Shown here in pieces: positions 9,540 to 15,000 of a stretch of 15,000 nucleotides of DNA. The notes below the pieces were generated by a model that was not told where the DNA came from, made no database searches, and was given only the letters and a program-made list of their open reading frames with translations. Position 1 is the first letter of the stretch, and every line of letters starts with the position of its first letter. Source of the stretch: Penaeus vannamei (Eukaryota > Arthropoda > Malacostraca > Decapoda > Penaeidae); contig NC_091577.1 of assembly GCF_042767895.1 (NCBI RefSeq), forward strand, positions 30,051,509 through 30,066,508, given 5' to 3'. The position numbers and the translations under genes are program-made.

Positions 9540-11433
9540 TCCTCCAAAATCTCTAAAAAAAAAAAAACGAAATAAAAAGAAAATATCTCTAAACCACAAC
9601 AACAAGAAAGCCAAAGTTTTCCTCCAAAATCGCTTAAAAAACGAAATAAAAAGAAAATAACTCTAAACCACAACAACAAGAAAGCCAAAGTTTTCCTCCA
9701 AAATCGCTTAAAAAAACGAAATAAAAAGAAAATAACTCTAAACCACAACAACAAGAAAGCCAAAGTTTTCCTCCAAAATCGCTTAAAAAAACGAAATAAA
9801 AAGAAAATATTTCTAAACCACAACAACAAGAAAGCCAAAGTTTTCCTCCAAAATCGCTTAAAAACGAAATAAAAAGAAAATATTTCTAAACCACAACAAC
9901 AAGAAAGCCAAAGTTTTCCTCCAAAATCGCTTAAAAACGAAATAAAAAGAAAATATTTCTAAACCACAACAACAAGAAAGCCAAAGTTTTCCTCCAAAAT
10001 CGCTTAAAAACCGAAATAAAAAGAAAATAACTCTAAACCACAACAACAAGAAAGCCAAAGTTTTCCTCCAAAATCTCTAAAAAAAAAAAAACGAAATAAA
10101 AAGAAAATAACTCTAAACCACAACAACAAGAAAGCCAAAGTTTTCCTCCAAAATCGCTTAAAAAAACGAAATAAAAAGAAAATAACTCTAAACCACAACA
10201 ACAAGAAAGCCAAAGTTTTCCTCCAAAATCGCTTGAAAAATCGAAATAAAAAGAAAATAACTCTAAACCACAACAACAAGAAAGCCAAAGTTTTCCTCCA
10301 AAATCGCTTAAAAAAACGAAATAAAAAGAAAATATTTCTAAACCACAACAACAAGAAAGCCAAAGTTTTCCTCCAAAATCGCTTAAAAACGAAATAAAAA
10401 GAAAATATTTCTAAACCACAACAAGAAAGCCAAAGTTTTCCTCCAAAATCGCTTAAAAAATCGAAATAAAAAGAAAATAACTCTAAACCACAACAACAAG
10501 AAAGCCAAAGATTTCCTCCAAAATCGCTTAAAAAAACGAAATAAAAAGAAAATATTTCTAAACCACAACAACAAGAAAGCCAAAGTTTTCCTCCAAAATC
10601 GCTTAAAAACGAAATAAAAAGAAAATATTTCTAAACCACAACAAGAAAGCCAAAGTTTTCCTCCAAAATCGCTTAAAAAATCGAAATAAAAAGAAAATAT
10701 TTCTAAACCACAACAACAAGAAAGCCAAAGATTTCCTCCAAAATCGCTTAAAAAAACGAAATAAAAAGAAAATAACTCTAAACCACAACAACAAGAAAGC
10801 CAAAGTTTTCCTCCAAAATCGCTTAAAAAACGAAATAAAAAGAAAATAACTCTAAACCACAACAACAAGAAAGCCAAAGTTTTCCTCCAAAATCGCTTAA
10901 AAAAACGAAATAAAAAGAAAATAACTCTAAACCACAACAACAAGAAAGCCAAAGTTTTCCTCCAAAATCGCTTAAAAAACGAAATAAAAAGAAAATAACT
11001 CTAAACCACAACAACAAGAAAGCCAAAGTTTTCCTCCAAAATCGCTTAAAAAACGAAATAAAAAGAAAATAACTCTAAACCACAACAACAAGAAAGCCAA
11101 AGTTTTCCTCCAAAATCTCTAAAAAAAAAAAAACGAAATAAAAAGAAAATAACTCTAAACCACAACAACAAGAAAGCCAAAGTTTTCCTCCAAAATCGCT
11201 TAAAAAAACGAAATAAAAAGAAAATAACTCTAAACCACAACAACAAGAAAGCCAAAGTTTTCCTCCAAAATCGCTTAAAAAACGAAATAAAAAGAAAATA
11301 ACTCTAAACCACAACAACAAGAAAGCCAAAGTTTTCCTCCAAAATCGCTTAAAAAACGAAATAAAAAGAAAATAACTCTAAACCACAACAACAAGAAAGC
11401 CAAAGTTTTCCTCCAAAATCTCTAAAAAAAAAA
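9540..11433 (+). repeat. TCTCT-A13 satellite subfamily
   Basis: Four monomers replace the usual TCGCTT plus A5-8 with TCTCT plus a run of 13 A. They sit near 9550, 10075, 11116 and 11420. The A13 length is the same in all four. The first two are each preceded by the rare AAAAACCG linker and lie about 7 monomers apart (roughly 525 bp). The last two lie 303 bp apart in an identical four-monomer context. The subfamily spread by block copying rather than by independent slippage. Confidence 0.85.
10381..10820 (+). repeat. 220-bp three-monomer duplication with CAA deletion
   Basis: Two adjacent trimers with a 220-bp period (10381-10600 and 10601-10820) share the A5 linker without T, the ATTTCT hexamer, a deletion of one CAA (CCACAACAAGAAAG near 10417 and 10637) and AGATTTCC in place of AGTTTTCC (10510 and 10730). 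They differ at the hexamer of the second monomer and at that of the third. Confidence 0.88.
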
Positions 11434-12074
11434 AAACGAAATAAAAAGAAAATAACTCTAAACCACAACAACAAGAAAGCCAAAGTTTTCCTCCAAAATC
11501 GCTTAAAAAAACGAAATAAAAAGAAAATATTTCTAAACCACAACAACAAGAAAGCCAAAGTTTTCCTCCAAAATCGCTTAAAAACGAAATAAAAAGAAAA
11601 TATTTCTAAACCACAACAACAAGAAAGCCAAAGTTTTCCTCCAAAATCGCTTAAAAAATCGAAATAAAAAGAAAATAACTCTAAACCACAACAACAAGAA
11701 AGCCAAAGTTTTCCTCCAAAATCGCTTAAAAAATCAAAATAAAAAGAAAATAACTCTAAACCACAACAACAAGAAAGCCAAAGTTTTCCTCCAAAATCGC
11801 TTAAAAAAACGAAATAAAAAGAAAATAACTCTAAACCACAACAACAAGAAAGCCAAAGTTTTCCTCCAAAATCGCTTAAAAAAACGAAATAAAAAGAAAA
11901 TAACTCTAAACCACAACAACAAGAAAGCCAAAGTTTTCCTCCAAAATCGCTTAAAAAATCGAAATAAAAAGAAAATAACTCTAAACCACAACAACAAGAA
12001 AGCCAAAGTTTTCCTCCAAAATCGCTTAAAAAATCGAAATAAAAAGAAAATAACTCTAAACCACAACAACAAGA

Positions 12075-12412
12075 AAGCCAATTTTTTCCTCCAAAATCGC
12101 TTGAAAAATCGAAATAAAAAGAAAATAACTCTAAACCACAACAACAAGAAAGCCAATTTTTTCCTCCAAAATCGCTTGAAAAATCGAAATAAAAAGAAAA
12201 TAACTCTAAACCACAACAACAAGAAAGCCAAAGTTTTTCTCCAAAATCGCTTAAAAAACGAAATAAAAAGAAAATATTTCTAAACCACAACAACAAGAAA
12301 GCCAAAGATTTCCTCCAAAATCGCTTAAAAAAACGAAATAAAAAGAAAATAACTCTAAACCACAACAACAAGAAAGCCAATTTTTTCCTCCAAAATCGCT
12401 TGAAAAATCGAA
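12075..12412 (+). repeat. AATTTTTTCC/TTGAAAAATCG linked-variant monomers
   Basis: Three monomers (near 12080, 12155 and 12380) carry AATTTTTTCCTCC in place of AAAGTTTTCCTCC. All three also carry TTGAAAAATCG in place of TTAAAAAATCG. The two changes always occur together here. The TTGAAAAATCG change alone appears once elsewhere, near 10233. On the plus strand these changes remove stops or create short frames that are not meaningful. Confidence 0.85.
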
Positions 12413-13380
12413 ATAAAAAGAAAATAACTCTAAACCACAACAACAAGAAAGCCAAAGTTTTCCTCCAAAATCGCTTAAAAAATCGAAATAAAAAGAAAAT
12501 AACTCTAAACCACAACAACAAGAAAGCCAAAGTTTTCCTCCAAAATCGCTTAAAAAACGAAATAAAAAGAAAATAACTCTAAACCACAACAACAAGAAAG
12601 CCAAAGTTTTCCTCCAAAATCGCTTAAAAAACGAAATAAAAAGAAAATAACTCTAAACCACAACAACAAGAAAGCCAAAGTTTTCCTCCAAAATCGCTTA
12701 AAAAACGAAATAAAAAGAAAATAACTCTAAACCACAACAACAAGAAAGCCAAAGTTTTCCTCCAAAATCGCTTAAAAAACGAAATAAAAAGAAAATAACT
12801 CTAAACCACAACAACAAGAAAGCCAAAGTTTTCCTCCAAAATCGCTTAAAAATCGAAATAAAAAGAAAATAACTCTAAACCACAACAACAAGAAAGCCAA
12901 AGTTTTCCTCCAAAATCGCTTAAAAAACGAAATAAAAAGAAAATAACTCTAAACCACAACAACAAGAAAGCCAAAGATTTCCTCCAAAATCGCTTAAAAA
13001 AACGAAATAAAAAGAAAATAACTCTAAACCACAACAACAAGAAAGCCAAAGTTTTCCTCCAAAATCGCTTAAAAAACGCAATAAAAAGAAAATAACTCTA
13101 AACCACAACAACAAGAAAGCCAAAGTTTTCCTCCAAAATCGCTTAAAAAAACGAAATAAAAAGAAAATAACTCTAAACCACAACAACAAGAAAGCCAAAG
13201 ATTTCCTCCAAAATCGCTTAAAAAATCGAAATAAAAAGAAAATAACTCTAAACCACAACAACAAGAAAGCCAAAGTTTTCCTCCAAAATCGCTTAAAAAA
13301 CCGAAATAAAAAGAAAATAACTCTAAACCACAACAACAAGAAAGCCAAAGTTTTCCTCCAAAATCGCTTAAAAAATCGAA

Positions 13381-14665
13381 ATAAAAAGAAATAACTCTAA
13401 ACCACAACAACAAGAAAGCCAAAGATTTCCTCCAAAATCGCATAAAAAATCGAAATAAAAAGAAATAACTCTAAACCACAACAACAAGAAAGCCAAAGTT
13501 TTCCTCCAAAATCGCTTAAAAAACGAAATAAAAAGAAAACTCTAAACCACAACAACAAGAAAGCCAAAGTTTTCCTCCAAAATCGCTTAAAAAATCGAAA
13601 TAAAAAGAAATAACTCTAAACCACAACAACAAGAAAGCCAAAGTTTTCCTCCAAAATCGCTTAAAAAACGAAATAAAAAGAAAATAACTCTAAACCACAA
13701 CAACAAGAAAGCCAAAGATTTCCTCCAAAATCGCATAAAAAATCGAAATAAAAAGAAATAACTCTAAACCACAACAACAAGAAAGCCAAAGTTTTCCTCC
13801 AAAATCGCTTAAAAAATCGAAATAAAAAGAAATAACTCTAAACCACAACAACAAGAAAGCCAAAGTTTTCCTCCAAAATCGCTTAAAAAATCGAAATAAA
13901 AAGAAATAACTCTAAACCACAACAACAAGAAAGCCAAAGTTTTCCTCCAAAATCGCTTAAAAAATCGAAATAAAAAGAAATAACTCTAAACCACAACAAC
14001 AAGAAAGCCAAAGATTTCCTCCAAAATCGCATAAAAAATCGAAATAAAAAGAAATAACTCTAAACCACAACAACAAGAAAGCCAAAGTTTTCCTCCAAAA
14101 TCGCTTAAAAAATCGAAATAAAAAGAAAATAACTCTAAACCACAACAACAAGAAAGCCAAAGTTTTCCTCCAAAATCGATTTAAAAAAATCGAAATAAAA
14201 AAGAAAATAACTCTAAACCACAACAACAAGAAAGCCAAAGTTTTCCTCCAAAATCGCTTAAAAAATCGAAATAAAAAGAAATAACTCTAAACCACAACAA
14301 CAAGAAAGCCAAAGTTTTCCTCCAAAATCGCTTAAAAATCGAAATAAAAAGAAAATATCTCTAAACCACAACAACAAGAAAGCCAAAGTTTTCCTCCAAA
14401 ATCGCTTAAAAAATCGAAATAAAAAGAAATAACTCTAAACCACAACAACAAGAAAGCCAAAGTTTTCCTCCAAAATCGCTTAAAAAATCGAAATAAAAAG
14501 AAATAACTCTAAACCACAACAACAAGAAAGCCAAAGATTTCCTCCAAAATCGCTTAAAAAATCGAAATAAAAAGAAAATAACTCTAAACCACAACAACAA
14601 GAAAGCCAAAGTTTTCCTCCAAAATCGCTTAAAAAATCGAAATAAAAAGAAATAACTCTAAACCA
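13381..14665 (+). repeat. GAAATAACT subfamily and four-monomer units
   Basis: In this part most monomers have GAAATAACT with one A fewer than the GAAAATAACT common elsewhere. A linked triple variant, AGATTTCC plus CGCATAAAAAATCG plus GAAATAACT, recurs with CATA at about 13441, 13734 and 14030. The spacings are 293 and 296 bp, that is, four monomers. This is the clearest higher-order unit in the array. Confidence 0.85.
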
Positions 14666-15000
14666 CAACAACAAGAAAGCCAAAGTTTTCCTCCAAAATC
14701 GCTTAAAAAATCGAAATAAAAAGAAAATAACTCTAAACCACAACAACAAGAAAGCCAAAGTTTTCCTCCAAAATCGCTTAAAAAAACGAAATAAAAAGAA
14801 AATAACTCTAAACCACAACAACAAGAAAGCCAAAGTTTTCCTCCAAAATCGCTTAAAAAATCGAAATAAAAAGAAAATATCTCTAAACCACAACAACAAG
14901 AAAGCCAAAGTTTTCCTCCAAAATCGCTTAAAAAATCGAAATAAAAAGAAAATAACTCTAAACCACAACAACAAGAAAGACAAAGTTTTCCTCCAAAATC

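Larger units (their letters stand above)
4014..15000 (+). repeat. 74-bp A-rich satellite array, about 147 copies
   Basis: This is an uninterrupted head-to-tail array of a monomer of usually 73-75 bp (up to 79 in long-A variants), all in one orientation, continuing past the window end. Base composition of a typical 75-bp plus-strand monomer is about 53% A, 17% T, 21% C and 8% G. In order it has AACCACAACAACAAG, AAAGCCAAAG, TTTTCCTCCAAAA, TCGCTT, an A-tract of 5-8 (rarely 9-13), (T)CGAAATAAAAAG, then AAAAT and a variable hexamer. Most copies differ from each other by only one to four changes. The minus strand reads as repeated 25-residue Phe/Leu-rich peptides in two frames. These begin at TTG, not ATG, and shift frame with each 74-bp copy, so no protein is inferred. 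Confidence 0.98.

Noticed and set aside
11349..12530. A 393-codon minus-strand open frame, and many shorter ones, across the satellite encoding Phe/Leu-rich 25-residue repeats
   Set aside because: Apparent starts are TTG rather than ATG. The frame switches whenever a 74-bp rather than 75-bp monomer is crossed, with no frame kept across the array. The openness comes from a minus strand with few stop codons. No signal of coding selection is visible.
4014..15000. CRISPR-like or phage-type repeat array
   Set aside because: There are no unique spacers. The whole unit is repeated, and the context is eukaryotic microsatellite-rich DNA.
4014..15000. CENP-B box or telomeric TTAGG repeats in or beside the satellite
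   Set aside because: I found no match to the CENP-B core (TTCG....A..CGGG) and no TTAGG tandem run, so a centromeric or telomeric role has no direct sequence support.

Overview
This window looks like non-coding, repeat-dominated DNA from an animal nuclear genome. I found no supportable protein-coding gene, rRNA, tRNA, CRISPR array or intact transposon. Two features dominate: a left third (1 to about 4,013) packed with microsatellites and strand-asymmetric low-complexity tracts, and a right part (about 4,014 to 15,000) that is one uninterrupted tandem array of a 73-79 bp, A-rich monomer, roughly 147 copies, still running at the window edge. The long (GT)n, compound (AT)n(GT)n(AAT)n, degenerate (TATC)n/(GATA)n and (TCA/TTA)n tracts resemble what is known of very microsatellite-rich invertebrate genomes, decapod crustaceans (penaeid shrimp) above all. 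That is inference; a cephalopod or another invertebrate is not excluded.

Layout, left part: a CA/GT microsatellite (152-369); a short unique stretch with a small hairpin (370-680); a T/C-rich tract with degenerate TTTATC hexamers (681-1286) ending in a G14 run; unique DNA (1301-1424); degenerate TATC (1425-1605); compound (AT)29(GT)24(AAT)n (1629-1755); an A-rich bridge; a CpG-bearing unique island with a hairpin (1866-2039); a T15 run joined to a G-rich, quadruplex-capable tract (2040-2117); a trinucleotide-based array with 33-bp higher-order units (2118-2490); AT-rich unique DNA (2491-2699); a GATA block with a 42-bp duplication (2700-2875); a polypurine tract with a 50-bp tandem repeat (2885-3330); a second unique island (3331-3495); a G/T-only tract (3496-3745); and AT-rich unique DNA up to the satellite (3746-4013).

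The satellite is the main object. Each monomer has a nearly invariant block of about 42 bp (with AACCACA and TTTTCCTCCAAAA) and a variable linker (an A-tract of 5-13 and a hexamer that reads AACTCT, AACTTT, ATTTCT or ATCTCT). Variant combinations recur at periods of 3, 4 and 7 monomers and at about 20 monomers, so the array records nested rounds of duplication. The minus strand has long open frames because it is poor in stop codons, but their starts inside the array are TTG rather than ATG and the frame changes with A-tract length, so I do not treat them as genes.
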